Origin: Exiguobacterium sp. s48
Lineage (GTDB): Bacteria; Bacillota; Bacilli; Exiguobacteriales; Exiguobacteriaceae
Direction of reading: 5' to 3'
Length of the DNA: 64,000 nt
Assembly (NCBI RefSeq): GCF_018617395.1
Contig: NZ_JACSKC010000002.1
Location: 1 to 64,000 of the forward strand
Positions 1 through 11,516 of this stretch are shown here, in pieces (the stretch's first letter is position 1; every line of letters starts with the position of its first letter). The notes under the pieces were generated by a model, which saw nothing but the letters and a program-made list of their open reading frames with translations, was not told the DNA's origin and did no database searches. The translations under genes were made by a program, and so were the position numbers.

Positions 1-111
1 GATATAGCTCTTAAATTGACGAAGCTTGCGCTTCATTCAAAAATTGTAAAACTTATTTTTGCCTCATCGTTCAGTTTTCAAAGTTCGTCTGCCGCTCTTA
101 GCGACTCATTT
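1..111 (-). promoter_or_regulatory. Leader region of an rRNA operon running off the left edge
   Basis: Read on the minus strand, this stretch follows a promoter and contains CTTTGAAAACTGAACG, the box-like sequence found in Bacillales rRNA leaders before 16S. A short hairpin (GAAGCGCAAGCTTC) follows towards the left edge. No 16S sequence is inside the window. In Bacillus subtilis an rRNA operon follows gyrA at the same place, which supports the call. The identity of the downstream gene is inferred. Confidence 0.6.
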
Positions 112-140
112 ATAATAGCACCTGAAATTATATCCGTCAA
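112..140 (-). promoter_or_regulatory. Sigma-A promoter of the rRNA operon
   Basis: On the minus strand TTGACG (135-140) and TATTAT (112-117) are separated by exactly 17 bp. Transcription would run left into the rRNA leader. There is no open reading frame between it and the window edge, as expected for a stable-RNA promoter. Confidence 0.65.
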
Positions 141-159
141 CTATAAAAATAAAGTTTTT

Positions 160-210
160 TAAAAAAGAATAAATAAAGACGATTCCATTCTTTTATAATG
201 AATGAAATCG
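160..210 (-). terminator. Probable terminator of the HD-GYP-like gene
   Basis: An imperfect inverted repeat (180-190 against 200-210, about 10 bp) follows the stop codon on the minus strand, then a T-rich run (about 160-178). It separates the HD-GYP-like gene from the rRNA promoter. Confidence 0.5.
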
Positions 211-221
211 CTAGTCTCTTC

Positions 222-1211
222 TTATAGAAACGATACAATGTGTATTTCATTTAAACGAGATAAATCATATTCTGTCTCTCCTGTTGCTTCAACGACAACG
301 GGTTGATCGACACGATTTGTATAGGCGTGTATCGTTCCACGAATTCCGTTACTCAATAACACCGACCGACCCATTTCATAAAATCCGAGTAACGTCGCAA
401 GAAGCGATAGTGCCTCCCCGTCGTAAGCTTTATTCTGCCACATATAGAAATATGCTTCTTCCGGAGAGAGCGGCTTCCGGAATGTCCGGGGTGCGGTTAA
501 CTGACAGAAGCGATCGGCGACAATAAATAGAGGAGATGCCGGATTCAATTCACGTTCCGTCAAACGCTTCGGAAATCCGGATCCATCCAATCGTTCGTGA
601 TGCTCAGCAATCAATTGATAGACACGACCTCGTAATATTTGACTACTCGGAAGCATCGATGCCGAGACAAGTGGATGTTGGTACAATAATTCTCGTTCCA
701 TTTTTGTGAAATAACGCATATGCGACCATTTCCGAATTTTAGCGTAACTTGCATCTGCAAAATAGGACGCAATGCCATAATCAAATTGGAGTTGATGCTC
801 GTCACCACGATATTTGGATAAAACTCGTGCGACGAGTGCTCGATAAATCGCATGATAAATGACATGATTTTTTCGTAACGGTTGATGTGTAAAGAAATGG
901 ACGACCGCTGAAAGCGGGACGTCTTGACGAAAGAGATGATGGATGAATTCTAAACCTTCATACGGATTAGGCGCGATTCTCTCTTCCCACTGATTGTAAT
1001 GCTTCTCATATTGAAGCACCTGACTACAAAGAATCTGCTCTTCTTTTGAAGTAAACGTCATTCGTTCGATAGGTGAGACATCAATTTCTTCGACTTTTAA
1101 GAAACGGAGCAAACGCAAATGTTCGTTGGTTAAGTGGATTCCGGCTTCTAAGGAAGAAACGGGTGACAATAACGTCATCCCAACATGTACAGTGGATAAG
1201 TTCAAACGCAC
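222..1211 (-). CDS. HD-GYP-like protein with a degenerate HD motif
   Basis: 329 aa, GTG start behind AGGAGG. The C-terminal two thirds follow the HD-GYP fold known for cyclic-di-GMP phosphodiesterases: a first His (H120), HP at 179-180, HHERLDGSGFP at 204-214, and VAD at 231-233 followed by an R-rich segment. The HD dyad itself is lost: ADAS at 152-155 replaces the expected HDxG. The N-terminal ~90 residues resemble the short domain often seen before HD-GYP. The protein is therefore more likely a sensor, a regulator, or an enzyme with altered metal binding than a standard phosphodiesterase. It lies downstream of gyrA, separated by a strong terminator but without an obvious own promoter in the 57-bp gap. 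Related genes occur after gyrA in some other Bacillales (recollection, not checked). Confidence 0.75.
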   Translation of the reverse strand: MRLNLSTVHVGMTLLSPVSSLEAGIHLTNEHLRLLRFLKVEEIDVSPIERMTFTSKEEQILCSQVLQYEKHYNQWEERIAPNPYEGLEFIHHLFRQDVPLSAVVHFFTHQPLRKNHVIYHAIYRALVARVLSKYRGDEHQLQFDYGIASYFADASYAKIRKWSHMRYFTKMERELLYQHPLVSASMLPSSQILRGRVYQLIAEHHERLDGSGFPKRLTERELNPASPLFIVADRFCQLTAPRTFRKPLSPEEAYFYMWQNKAYDGEALSLLATLLGFYEMGRSVLLSNGIRGTIHAYTNRVDQPVVVEATGETEYDLSRLNEIHIVSFL

Positions 1212-1231
1212 GCGAATCCCTCCTAATATAT

Positions 1232-1261
1232 AAAAAGGTCGAACGGAAACACCGTTCGACC
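1232..1261 (-). terminator. Intrinsic terminator of gyrA
   Basis: Perfect 10-bp stem (GGTCGAACGG with CCGTTCGACC, loop AAACA), followed on the minus strand by five T. It sits 8 bases after the gyrA stop codon. Confidence 0.85.
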
Positions 1262-1268
1262 TCTCGTC

Positions 1269-3836
1269 TTACTCATTCACATCAGACGATTCGTCGGTTT
1301 CAGGTGCTTCATCCTCAAACCCATTCTCCAAATCGACTGCTGATTCCTCTTCTAACTCATCTTTTTTCAATTTTGCGATAGTCGCTAAGCGATCGCCCTC
1401 TTCGATGTTCATCACTTTCACACCGCGAGTACTTCGACCCATTTGAGAGATTGTTTGCGAATCGATCCGAATCGCAACACCGAGCTCGGTCATCAACATG
1501 ATGTCATCATCTTCATCAACGACACGCATCCCGACGACTGTTCCACGGTCTGTCTTGATTCCGATGATACCGGAACCGCCACGACCTTGTGTGCGGAACT
1601 GCTCCATGGCCGTACGCTTTCCGTATCCTTTTTCCGTGATGATCAAGACGTCTTGTGTCGTGCGAACGATTTCCATCGAGACGACCAAATCGTCGTCTTT
1701 CTTCAGTCGAATCGCGCGAACGCCTCGTGCCGTACGTCCCATCGAGCGAACTTCTCCTTCGAGAGGGAATCGGATTGACATCCCTTGACGGGTGACGATC
1801 AACATTTCATCGTCGCTCTTCGCTAAACGAACCGTGACAAGTTCATCCGTCTCATTCAAGCTGATGGCACGTAGACCGTTTTTGTTGATTCGAGCATATG
1901 CCGAAAGTGGCGAACGCTTAATCAATCCTTCTTTCGTAATGAAGACGAGAGACAATTGTTCGTCTGCCACTTCTTCTGACTCATCCTGTGCTTCTTCCGC
2001 CACCGTCTGGTTTGCGAGGTAACTGTTGAAATCGACCGGAATCATCGTTTCGACTTTTTCACCTTTGTCGATTTGAAGCAAGTTGATGATTGGCATTCCT
2101 TTCGCAGTACGACTCATCTCAGGAATTTCGTACCCTTTAAGACGGAAAACGCGTCCAAAGTTCGTGAAGAACAAGATGGTATCGTGTGTCGATGCTGAGA
2201 GCAAGCGAAGAACAAAGTCTTCATCGTTCGTGCCCATACCTTGTTTTCCACGTCCACCACGGCGCTGAGTCCGGTATGAATCCGAAGGGATTGACTTGAT
2301 ATATCCTTCGCTCGTGAGCGTGATCATCATGTCGCGAACCGGAATCAAATCTTCATCCTCGAGTTCAACAATATCCGTGCGAATCACCGTACGACGAGCA
2401 TCACCGTATCGCTCTTTGATTTCGATTAACTCGTTACGAATGATGTCGAGGAGCAATTCCTCATCACCAAGAATCGCACGAAGCTCTTCAATCAACGCTT
2501 TTACTTCACGATATTCGCCTTCAATCTTCTCACGTTCCAACCCAGTCAAGCGTTGGAGACGCATATCTAAGATCGCTTGCGTTTGTTCTGTCGAAAGTCC
2601 AAAGCGAGCAATTAATTTTTCACGCGCCTCATCACCTGTACGCGTGCTACGGATGATGGCAATGACTTCGTCCAAATGATCAAGTGCCACACGAAGACCT
2701 TCTAAAATATGGGCACGCGCTTCCGCTTTATCCAAATCGAATTGCGTACGACGACGCACGACCTCTTTTTGGTGTTCGATGTAGTAATAGATGGCTTGTT
2801 TGATGTTCAACGTTTTTGGACGACCGCCTACAAGCGCGAGCATGTTGACCCCGAATGTCGTTTGCATCGGCGTCTGCTTATACAAGTTGTTCAAGATGAC
2901 ACTTGCGTTTGCGTCACGGCGAACCTCGATGACGATTCGCATCCCGTTACGGTCTGATTCATCGCGCAAGTCTGTGATGCCCTCGATTTTTTTATCGCGG
3001 ACCAAGTCGGCAATCTTCTCAACGAGACGCGCTTTGTTGACTTGGTAAGGAATCTCATGCACGAGAATCCGTTCACGGCCATTTTTCAATACTTCGATTT
3101 CAGCTTTCGCACGCATCGTAATCGATCCGCGTCCAGTCTCGTATGCACGACGAATCCCACTTCGTCCTAAAATCTCTCCCGCTGTCGGGAAGTCAGGGCC
3201 TGGGATGTGTTGCATCAATTCCGCAATCGTGATGTCCGGGTTATGGGAAAGTGCCAAAACCCCATCGATGACTTCATTCAAGTTATGCGGAGGGACGTTC
3301 GTCGCCATCCCGACGGCAATCCCACTCGTTCCGTTTACAAGGAAGTTCGGGAAGCGAGCTGGGAGTACGACCGGTTCTTTTTCTTCACCATCGAAGTTTG
3401 GTTGATAATCGATTGTGTTTTTTCCGATGTCACGTACGAGTTCCATCGCAATTTTAGACATTCGTGCCTCGGTATAACGCATCGCAGCGGCCGAGTCGCC
3501 ATCGACTGAACCGAAGTTCCCATGACCATCGACTAATTCATAGCGATAACTGAAATCCTGAGCCATACGGACCATCGTCTCATAAACAGCCGAATCACCG
3601 TGTGGGTGGTACTTACCGATTACGTCCCCGACAACACGCGCCGATTTCTTATGGGGCTTGTCCGCACGAATCCCAAGTTCGTTCATCGCATATAAAATAC
3701 GACGGTGAACCGGCTTCAATCCATCTCGTACGTCCGGAAGGGCACGTGATACGATGACGCTCATCGCATAGTCCATGAACGACGTTCGCATCTCCTGGCT
3801 AATATTTATATCCTTGATATTTTCTTGTTCTGCCAT
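1269..3836 (-). CDS. gyrA: DNA gyrase subunit A
   Basis: 855 aa, cytoplasmic. It is the cleavage-religation subunit of DNA gyrase (A2B2), which introduces negative supercoils using ATP. The catalytic tyrosine is in [10 protein letters not shown] (Y121). The quinolone-determining region reads GDSAVYETM (S82 and E86, the unaltered pattern). The GyrA box [10 protein letters not shown], needed for DNA wrapping, lies around residue 560. The six-bladed C-terminal beta-pinwheel repeats are followed by an acidic tail, as in other Bacillales. It starts 22 bp after gyrB and ends at a strong terminator, so it is the last gene of the yaaA-recF-gyrB-gyrA unit. Confidence 0.98.
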   Translation of the reverse strand: MAEQENIKDINISQEMRTSFMDYAMSVIVSRALPDVRDGLKPVHRRILYAMNELGIRADKPHKKSARVVGDVIGKYHPHGDSAVYETMVRMAQDFSYRYELVDGHGNFGSVDGDSAAAMRYTEARMSKIAMELVRDIGKNTIDYQPNFDGEEKEPVVLPARFPNFLVNGTSGIAVGMATNVPPHNLNEVIDGVLALSHNPDITIAELMQHIPGPDFPTAGEILGRSGIRRAYETGRGSITMRAKAEIEVLKNGRERILVHEIPYQVNKARLVEKIADLVRDKKIEGITDLRDESDRNGMRIVIEVRRDANASVILNNLYKQTPMQTTFGVNMLALVGGRPKTLNIKQAIYYYIEHQKEVVRRRTQFDLDKAEARAHILEGLRVALDHLDEVIAIIRSTRTGDEAREKLIARFGLSTEQTQAILDMRLQRLTGLEREKIEGEYREVKALIEELRAILGDEELLLDIIRNELIEIKERYGDARRTVIRTDIVELEDEDLIPVRDMMITLTSEGYIKSIPSDSYRTQRRGGRGKQGMGTNDEDFVLRLLSASTHDTILFFTNFGRVFRLKGYEIPEMSRTAKGMPIINLLQIDKGEKVETMIPVDFNSYLANQTVAEEAQDESEEVADEQLSLVFITKEGLIKRSPLSAYARINKNGLRAISLNETDELVTVRLAKSDDEMLIVTRQGMSIRFPLEGEVRSMGRTARGVRAIRLKKDDDLVVSMEIVRTTQDVLIITEKGYGKRTAMEQFRTQGRGGSGIIGIKTDRGTVVGMRVVDEDDDIMLMTELGVAIRIDSQTISQMGRSTRGVKVMNIEEGDRLATIAKLKKDELEEESAVDLENGFEDEAPETDESSDVNE

Positions 3837-3858
3837 TCGTTATTGCCTACCCTTCTTA

Positions 3859-5790
<1,932 letters not shown>

Positions 5791-5836
5791 TTATTTTCAC
5801 CTACTATACATGATTTGGTGTTCCTTCTTGCCGCGA

Positions 5837-6955
5837 TTACACGGATTCCGTTTCAACTTCGCCTTGTTTCACGTGAAACACTTTAGCTTGCTGAATGGTC
5901 TCATGTGCAATCCCGTCAATGTTCGTTGTTGTCAAAATCGTTTGTACTTTCCGTCCCATCGTATCGAGGAGATGGGTTTGGCGATGATCGTCAAGCTCAG
6001 ATAACACATCGTCTAATAACAACAGAGGATATTCGCCTACTTCTTCATGAATCAACTCAATTTCAGCTAGCTTCAATGACAAGGCCGCCGTTCGTTGCTG
6101 ACCTTGTGAACCGAACGTTTGGACGTTTCGATCGTTGACATACAATTCAAAATCGTCACGATGTGGACCAAACAAGGTCACACCTCTTCGTCGTTCGTTC
6201 TCTCTTATTTTATCAAACTTTTGACGATACGTTTCAAACATCTGTTCTTTTGAGAAACGTTCTTTATTAAACGTGTCGGAAACGTATTGAATCGTCAGTG
6301 TTTCGAGTTCTCGCGTGATTCCAGAATGAATCGGATTGGCCCATTTTTCGAGTTGATCGATGAAATGATAACGTCGCATCACAATCTTCACGGCAAGTTC
6401 AATCAATTGATCCGTCAAGACTTCGAGTAACGTCTCGTCGCCACCTTTTGTGGATAACTGCTTCAGCAAGGCGTTCCGTTGTTTCAACGTCTTCAAATAT
6501 TGATTGAGCTCGTGTAAGTACACAGGACTGACCTGACCGATCTCCATATCTAAAAATCGCCGTCTCCCTTGCGGACTGCCTTTCACGATGGCTAAGTCTT
6601 CAGGGGCGAACAAGACAACGTTAAACGCGCCGACATAGTCACTGAGACGACGTTGTTCCAAATGATTGAGCTTTGCTTTCTTTCCTTTAGGAGAAAAAGA
6701 GAGACTCTGCACCGATTCACCCGTCCGTTTATGAATCCGTCCTTCGATACTCGCAGCATCCGCTTCCCAACCGATTAACTCACGGTCTTGTGTCGTCCGA
6801 TGCGATTTTGCGAGCGCAAGTACATAAATCGATTCGAGAAGATTCGTTTTTCCTTGGGCATTCTCACCAATCAGAACATTCGTCTGTTCTGAAAAATCTA
6901 GCTCGAGGGTTTCGTAGTTGCGATAATTTTGCAATCGGATCGACTTTAAATGCAC
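5837..6955 (-). CDS. recF: DNA replication and repair protein RecF
   Basis: About 372 aa. An SMC-like ATPase that loads RecA at single-strand gaps together with RecO and RecR. Walker A is [12 protein letters not shown] near the N-terminus, the ABC signature region is [19 protein letters not shown], and Walker B is [13 protein letters not shown] longer reading frame extends upstream, but the GTG at 6953-6955 gives the family's usual N-terminus ([14 protein letters not shown]). It has GAGGG at the right distance and starts 1 base after the yaaA stop, so translation is coupled. The 3' end contains a parS site. Confidence 0.96.
   Translation of the reverse strand: MHLKSIRLQNYRNYETLELDFSEQTNVLIGENAQGKTNLLESIYVLALAKSHRTTQDRELIGWEADAASIEGRIHKRTGESVQSLSFSPKGKKAKLNHLEQRRLSDYVGAFNVVLFAPEDLAIVKGSPQGRRRFLDMEIGQVSPVYLHELNQYLKTLKQRNALLKQLSTKGGDETLLEVLTDQLIELAVKIVMRRYHFIDQLEKWANPIHSGITRELETLTIQYVSDTFNKERFSKEQMFETYRQKFDKIRENERRRGVTLFGPHRDDFELYVNDRNVQTFGSQGQQRTAALSLKLAEIELIHEEVGEYPLLLLDDVLSELDDHRQTHLLDTMGRKVQTILTTTNIDGIAHETIQQAKVFHVKQGEVETESV
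5865..5880. promoter_or_regulatory. parS site (perfect 16-bp ParB-binding palindrome)
   Basis: TGTTTCACGTGAAACA, identical to the Bacillus consensus, lies inside the 3' end of recF. ParB (18970-19752) would load here and spread. Origin-proximal parS sites are typical; the role in this strain is inferred. Confidence 0.92.
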
Positions 6956-6956
6956 G

Positions 6957-7172
6957 TCAGTTTCCCTCGATTTGATATTCCCCGAAGCCTTCGACTTCGA
7001 TTGTATCTCCATCTCTTAATTTACGACCACGGCGCTGGTCCTGCTCACCGTTCACTTTAATCATGACATCCTCTAAAAAGAACTTTGCTTGTCCCCCGCT
7101 TGAGATGATATCTGCTAATTTTAAAAATTGTCCGAGCGTCACATACTCGGTTGTAATCGACACTTTTTCCAT
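6957..7172 (-). CDS. yaaA: S4-domain RNA-binding protein YaaA
   Basis: 71 aa. A single S4-like fold protein: the segment from [27 protein letters not shown] to [14 protein letters not shown] is the S4 RNA-binding loop pattern. The B. subtilis homologue lies at the same place between dnaN and recF and has been linked to ribosome assembly. The ATG at 7170-7172 was chosen over a longer frame because AAAGGAAG lies just upstream and the protein then starts at [15 protein letters not shown], as in relatives. First gene of the unit with recF, gyrB and gyrA. Confidence 0.9.
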   Translation of the reverse strand: MEKVSITTEYVTLGQFLKLADIISSGGQAKFFLEDVMIKVNGEQDQRRGRKLRDGDTIEVEGFGEYQIEGN

Positions 7173-7223
7173 GTCGTCACTTCCTTTCTCACATGCTGAT
7201 CTGAAAAAATCGCCATACATATT

Positions 7224-7252
7224 AGTTTATCGAAAATCGTCGAATAAGGCAA
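7224..7252 (-). promoter_or_regulatory. Candidate promoter for yaaA-recF-gyrB-gyrA
   Basis: On the minus strand TTGCCT (7247-7252), 17 bp, then TAAACT (7224-7229). It lies directly after the dnaN terminator and 52 bp before the yaaA start. The -10 is a moderate match. Confidence 0.5.
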
Positions 7253-7288
7253 AAAGAGGGATGACAAGGCAAGACACCTCATCATCCC
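7253..7288 (-). terminator. Intrinsic terminator of dnaA-dnaN
   Basis: On the minus strand GGGATGA pairs with TCATCCC around an internal loop, and TCTTTTTGCC follows. It sits just after the dnaN stop codon and separates dnaN from yaaA. Confidence 0.7.
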
Positions 7289-7298
7289 TATCCGCAGC

Positions 7299-8438
7299 TT
7301 ACGATGTGCGGACTGGCAAAATCAGTTGAAGAACACTATCTTGTTCAACCGGTCGTAAAATGAACGGTCGCATCGAACCTGTGAATTGGATTTCGATTTC
7401 AGATGCATCGAGTGCGCGGAGCGCGTCCATCACAAATTTGGAGTTGAAGGAAATTTTCAATTCTTCCCCTTCAAGTGATAGGATGCTGACACGTTCCGAT
7501 ACTTTACCGACTTCAGGCGAGTGTGAAGATACTTCAACTGCCGTTGTATCTTCCGCCACGAATTTAATGACGTTGTTGCGATCGGCACGTGCTAAGAGTG
7601 ACGCACGGTCAATGGCCTGCAAGAACTCTTTCGCATTCATCCGAACCGCAGTGCGATATTCTTCCGGAATGAGACGTGACGTGTCTGGATAGGCACCGTC
7701 TAACAAACGAGAGAAGAATGAGATGTTCTTCATACGGAATAAAATTTGTTGGTCCGTTAAGACGATTTCAATCGGCAACTCTTCACGGTCGAGTAATTTA
7801 GCGAGTTCGTTGAGTGAACGGCCAGGAACGACGACATTTTGGAACGTCAAATCGTTATCCGTTTCAAAACGAGCACGACGAAGCGCTAAACGGTGGCTAT
7901 CGGTTGCGACACATGTGAGGAAACCTTTCTCTGCTGAGAAATTGACCCCTGTCAATACAGGACGCGTCTCTTGTGAAGAGACTGCGAAGCTCGTTTGACG
8001 AATGATGGTCTTCAACAGATCCGCCGGTAAATAGAAGCGACGGTCACTCGCAAGTTCAGGTAAGCGCGGATACTCGTCTGGATCAAGACCGTTCAAATGG
8101 AATTCTGCTTGACCAGACTCAATCCGAGTCATGAAGTTCGGTGAGACTTCAAGTGTGACTTCGTTCGTCGGTAACTTCTTCACGATTTCTCCTAAGAAGC
8201 GGGCGTTTAAGACGACGCTTCCGGCACGTTGAATTTGAATGAGTTCCATTCCACCCTCTTCGATTGGAATCAAACGTTCAATCGAAATCTCAGTGTCACT
8301 TCCTGTCAATGTTAATCCGTCCGCATGTGCCTCAAGTTTCAAGCCTGTCAAAATTGGAATGGTCGTTCGTGAAGCCACAGCTTTTGATACGTCTTGTACG
8401 GCTTGCATGAATACATCTCGTTGAATCGTTAAATGCAT
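7299..8438 (-). CDS. dnaN: DNA polymerase III sliding clamp (beta subunit)
   Basis: 379 aa, standard length. A homodimeric ring that tethers polymerases to DNA. Three repeated clamp domains of about 125 residues are visible. The N-terminus MHLTIQRDVFMQAVQDVSKAV and the C-terminal PFILRP followed by LILPVRTS are typical of Bacillales clamps. It starts behind AGGAGG, and a perfect DnaA box covers the bases between the ribosome-binding site and the start codon, so DnaA binding could affect its expression. Downstream of dnaA with origin sequence in between. Confidence 0.98.
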   Translation of the reverse strand: MHLTIQRDVFMQAVQDVSKAVASRTTIPILTGLKLEAHADGLTLTGSDTEISIERLIPIEEGGMELIQIQRAGSVVLNARFLGEIVKKLPTNEVTLEVSPNFMTRIESGQAEFHLNGLDPDEYPRLPELASDRRFYLPADLLKTIIRQTSFAVSSQETRPVLTGVNFSAEKGFLTCVATDSHRLALRRARFETDNDLTFQNVVVPGRSLNELAKLLDREELPIEIVLTDQQILFRMKNISFFSRLLDGAYPDTSRLIPEEYRTAVRMNAKEFLQAIDRASLLARADRNNVIKFVAEDTTAVEVSSHSPEVGKVSERVSILSLEGEELKISFNSKFVMDALRALDASEIEIQFTGSMRPFILRPVEQDSVLQLILPVRTS

Positions 8439-8623
8439 GTGGATAATTCCTCCTAAGGTGAAATGAGTCCATTTCTTAATAATAATAATAGTATTAATTA
8501 AGTCATAATAGTAATAAGGGCTGTGGATACTGGGGATAAGTCCCCTTAAGCCTACTTATTAAGCCATTTTGCCTGTGAATAACTTGTGGATAACTAAGGT
8601 GGTTTATCCACAGGATATCCACA
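8438..8623. other. oriC: oriC, dnaA-dnaN part (DnaA boxes and unwinding element)
   Basis: Three perfect DnaA boxes are present: 8438-8446 (on the dnaN start), 8585-8593 and 8604-8612. One-mismatch boxes lie at 8522-8530 and 8615-8623. An AT-rich stretch at 8478-8518 consists largely of TAA/TAG triplets ending next to the box at 8522 across a short GGGC. This is the arrangement of DnaA-trios beside a box described for B. subtilis, so the duplex probably opens here. No gene is present. Confidence 0.88.
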
Positions 8624-8635
8624 GAGAATTCTTCG

Positions 8636-10015
8636 TTAGCTAGAAAGTGCCTTTTTCAACGTCTGAATCGTCTCCTGCATTTCCACATCGTTCTTTAAAA
8701 GAGTGCTGATCTTTTCATGTGCATGAATGACAGTCGTATGATCCCGTCCTCCGAACTCTTCCCCGATTTTTGGCAAGGAGCTCTCCGTCATCTCCCGAGA
8801 TAGATACATCGCGATTTGACGTGGGAATGCCAACGTCTTCGTTCGCTTTTTCGAGTTCAATTCTTCTACTTGAATGTTAAAGTGTTGGCCGACTACTTCC
8901 TGAATGTCGCGAATCACAATTTTCTTCGCTTCCTGGACCGGCATGATATTATGAAGCGCTTCGGCTGCCACGTCTGGGTCGATTGGTCGTCCGACGAGCT
9001 TTGCGTAAGCAACGACTCGTGTCAGCGCCCCTTCTAGCTCCCGAATGTTCGTATCGATTTGATTTGCGATATAAAGCATGACTTCATTCGAGATATCAAG
9101 TCCTTCTGCCGTCGCTTTTTTACGGAGAATCGCAATCCGTGTCTCGAGGTCAGGTGGCGTGATATCTGTGATGAGTCCCCATTCGAAGCGTGAACGAAGT
9201 CGATCTTCTAACGTCGGGATTTCTTTTGGTGGTCGATCACTTGAAATCACGATTTGTTTTTGATCGTTGTGTAACGCATTGAATGTATGGAAGAACTCTT
9301 CTTGCGTCTGTTCTTTTCCTGCTAAAAACTGAATATCATCAATCAATAACACATCGATGTTCCGATAACGGTTTCGGAACTCACCTGTCTTATTATCCCG
9401 AATCGAGTTGATAAATTCATTCGTGAACTTCTCAGAAGAGACATAAGCAATCCGAGCCCCTGGTTTTTGACCTTTTACATAGTGGCCGATGGCGTGCATC
9501 AAGTGTGTTTTGCCGAGTCCGACACCTCCGTAAATGAACAGCGGGTTATATGCACGAGCCGGTGCTTCAGCGACAGCAAGTGATGCTGCGTGGGCAAATC
9601 GGTTCCCCGATCCGATGACAAACGTCTCGAAAATATATTTGTCATTCAGTTGACCAAGATCCCCTTCCTCTTTTGAAGGTAATATCACAGGTTGTTCTTT
9701 TGTTTCCGTCACGGCGATGGACTCGTGTGATGATCCATCTGCTGGAGCATACTTGTGTGCTTGAGATTCTTCGATGAAATGAATTTCAAGCTTGTTGTTT
9801 GTGATCTCTTCAACCGTATCTTGTAACAGAGAGAGATACTGTCGCTCTAACCACGTAACGATAAAACTGGCTGGTGCCGACACAACGAGCGTCGTTCCCA
9901 TCAACGATATCCCCTCGGTTGATTTCAACCACATGTCAAAACTGGCTTTTGGAGTTCGTTCTTCTTCCTCGATTACCGATAAGACATTTCTCCAAATCTC
10001 GCGAGCATTCTTCAA
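8636..10015 (-). CDS. dnaA: Chromosomal replication initiator DnaA
   Basis: About 459 aa. It binds 9-bp DnaA boxes and unwinds the origin. Domain I starts [19 protein letters not shown]. Domain III has Walker [18 protein letters not shown] and Walker [13 protein letters not shown]. Domain IV ends with the DnaA signature [15 protein letters not shown]. The reading frame opens at a GTG at 10034-10036, but TTG at 10013-10015 is the better start: GGAGGT lies 6 bp before it, and the protein then aligns with the B. subtilis N-terminus. Origin sequence flanks the gene on both sides, so it is probably autoregulated. Confidence 0.97.
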   Translation of the reverse strand: MKNAREIWRNVLSVIEEEERTPKASFDMWLKSTEGISLMGTTLVVSAPASFIVTWLERQYLSLLQDTVEEITNNKLEIHFIEESQAHKYAPADGSSHESIAVTETKEQPVILPSKEEGDLGQLNDKYIFETFVIGSGNRFAHAASLAVAEAPARAYNPLFIYGGVGLGKTHLMHAIGHYVKGQKPGARIAYVSSEKFTNEFINSIRDNKTGEFRNRYRNIDVLLIDDIQFLAGKEQTQEEFFHTFNALHNDQKQIVISSDRPPKEIPTLEDRLRSRFEWGLITDITPPDLETRIAILRKKATAEGLDISNEVMLYIANQIDTNIRELEGALTRVVAYAKLVGRPIDPDVAAEALHNIMPVQEAKKIVIRDIQEVVGQHFNIQVEELNSKKRTKTLAFPRQIAMYLSREMTESSLPKIGEEFGGRDHTTVIHAHEKISTLLKNDVEMQETIQTLKKALSS

Positions 10016-10050
10016 TGAAAGACCTCCTTTACTCACATGTTAGGTAAAAC

Positions 10051-10521
10051 TTATTCACACGATATACACATACACTATTCTATAGTAGAAACTAGGGTTA
10101 TCCCCAGAGAACAAAAACTGTGGATAAAGTTATCCACATGGTGTTCATTATGGGGATAACACTTATCCACAGCCTGTGTATATCTTGGAATCACGAATTG
10201 TTCATCCACAAGTTTGTGCACATTCAGTTTAGCAAAATAAAATAGACGTGGCAATGCTTTTCAGTATTTATCCACAGATAAAGAAAAGTATCCACACCCA
10301 CTTATCCACATGCTGTGTGTTTTGTGGATAACCTGTGGATATGTTGTGGATAAAGCAACCGTTGTAGAATATGAGGTGAAAAAGTTATACACAAAAGAGG
10401 GAGAAGTGAAATAAAAGATTGTTTTTGTAAAAGAAGAAAATGAAAAAATAAAGAATGCGAATATGAAAAAAGAGGAGTTATTCACATATAAATGTGGATA
10501 ACTTCGAGAATTTGTGGATAA
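10051..10521. other. oriC: oriC, upstream part (DnaA-box cluster before dnaA)
   Basis: Nine perfect DnaA boxes (TTATCCACA or complement): 10119-10127, 10130-10138, 10163-10171, 10268-10276, 10302-10310, 10323-10331, 10345-10353, 10493-10501 and 10513-10521. One-mismatch boxes include 10051-10059, 10098-10106, 10151-10159, 10202-10210, 10288-10296, 10334-10342, 10385-10393 and 10478-10486. The purine-rich strand between about 10380 and 10475 has no box. Apart from the rpmH promoter and a little sequence after 10521, the 742-bp dnaA-rpmH gap is origin. The dnaA promoter must lie here but is not clear to me. Confidence 0.93.
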
Positions 10522-10680
10522 AATGGCTCAACGTGGCTATTTATAAAGACCGTTTATAAAATACGTAAAGGTTGTGTATGAATTCTTCCCCCTACTCGTC
10601 TTTGAATACGATCGAATCCATGTGGATGAATGCTTTCTAAGTGCCTCATTGCGTGAATTCGAAAACCATCCGAAAATACA

Positions 10681-10709
10681 TTGACAATTGTTGAATCAAT
10701 TTATATAAT
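10681..10709 (+). promoter_or_regulatory. Promoter of rpmH
   Basis: TTGACA (10681-10686), 17 bp, TATAAT (10704-10709): a consensus sigma-A promoter about 70 bp before the rpmH start. Confidence 0.88.
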
Positions 10710-10778
10710 CTTAAAGACTGCCTTAAATGAAACTATAACTTGCTAATAGAGCGTTAATCTTGAGGAGGTGCTGTAACC

Positions 10779-10913
10779 ATGAAACCAACTTTCAACCCTA
10801 ACAACCGTAAGCGTAAGAAAGTTCACGGATTCCGTGCACGCATGGCGACTAAAAACGGTCGCAACATTCTTGCTGCTCGTCGTCGTAAAGGCCGTAAAGC
10901 CTTGACTGTATAA
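10779..10913 (+). CDS. rpmH: Ribosomal protein bL34
   Basis: 44 aa, the family's standard length. Highly basic large-subunit protein, starting [19 protein letters not shown] and ending with an [11 protein letters not shown]-type tail. GAGGAGGTG lies 8 bp before the ATG. It is followed by its own terminator and then rnpA, the usual bacterial order. Confidence 0.98.
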   Translation: MKPTFNPNNRKRKKVHGFRARMATKNGRNILAARRRKGRKALTV

Positions 10914-10925
10914 TTTTAAATGAAG

Positions 10926-10959
10926 ATTGCCCGGGGATCCTTTCCTCGGGCAATTTTTT
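10926..10959 (+). terminator. Terminator after rpmH
   Basis: GATTGCCCGGGGA and TCCTCGGGCAAT form a stem followed by six T. It would leave part of the transcripts to read into rnpA. Confidence 0.85.
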
Positions 10960-11067
10960 CGTTTGTCACAGAAACGTAGCATTTCATCGATTCTCGCTCG
11001 TTCAAATGATGCGGATATGATATGATGTTAGTTGACGATTTTTGAAGCGAAGGATGGAGTGAGAATT

Positions 11068-11412
11068 TTGAAAAAAGAATACCGCCTGCAAAAGAATGAA
11101 GAGTTCCAAGCGGTGTTTCGCGAAGGACGCTCCGTGGCCAATCGTCAGTTTGTCGTCTACACGCTCAAAGCGGATCAAGCACATTTCAGAGTGGGTCTTT
11201 CTGTCAGCAAAAAGCTTGGAAATGCTGTGGAACGGAACCGCATGAAACGATTGATGCGTGAGTCGCTTCGCTTGCTCGAACCGAATGTTGCGCCGAATGA
11301 TTATGTGATTATTGCTCGGAAGCCTGCGACCGCATTGACGCAGTCGGAAGTGACCGAGAGCTTGAAACACGTATTCAAACGAGCCAAGGTCTGGAAAAAG
11401 CAAGGCCGGTGA
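11068..11412 (+). CDS. rnpA: Ribonuclease P protein component
   Basis: About 114 aa. Protein subunit of RNase P, which matures tRNA 5' ends together with the RNA subunit. The RNR signature is seen in [21 protein letters not shown], and the N-terminus reads [23 protein letters not shown] frame opens further upstream at 11032, but the TTG at 11068 gives the family's normal N-terminus and has AAGGATGGAG upstream. TTG and GTG starts are common for rnpA. Confidence 0.94.
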   Translation: MKKEYRLQKNEEFQAVFREGRSVANRQFVVYTLKADQAHFRVGLSVSKKLGNAVERNRMKRLMRESLRLLEPNVAPNDYVIIARKPATALTQSEVTESLKHVFKRAKVWKKQGR

Positions 11413-11516
11413 CCATGACAATCTGAATTTGTTCTCTCATATAAACAGAGTCTTATAAGATTGCCCGATAGACGTGTGCGTTAAAAAGAATTGATAAAGA
11501 AAGCGTAGGAGGAACT

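Noticed and set aside
11002-11421. Leftward open frame over rnpA
   Set aside because: Antisense shadow of rnpA, which has the RNR signature.
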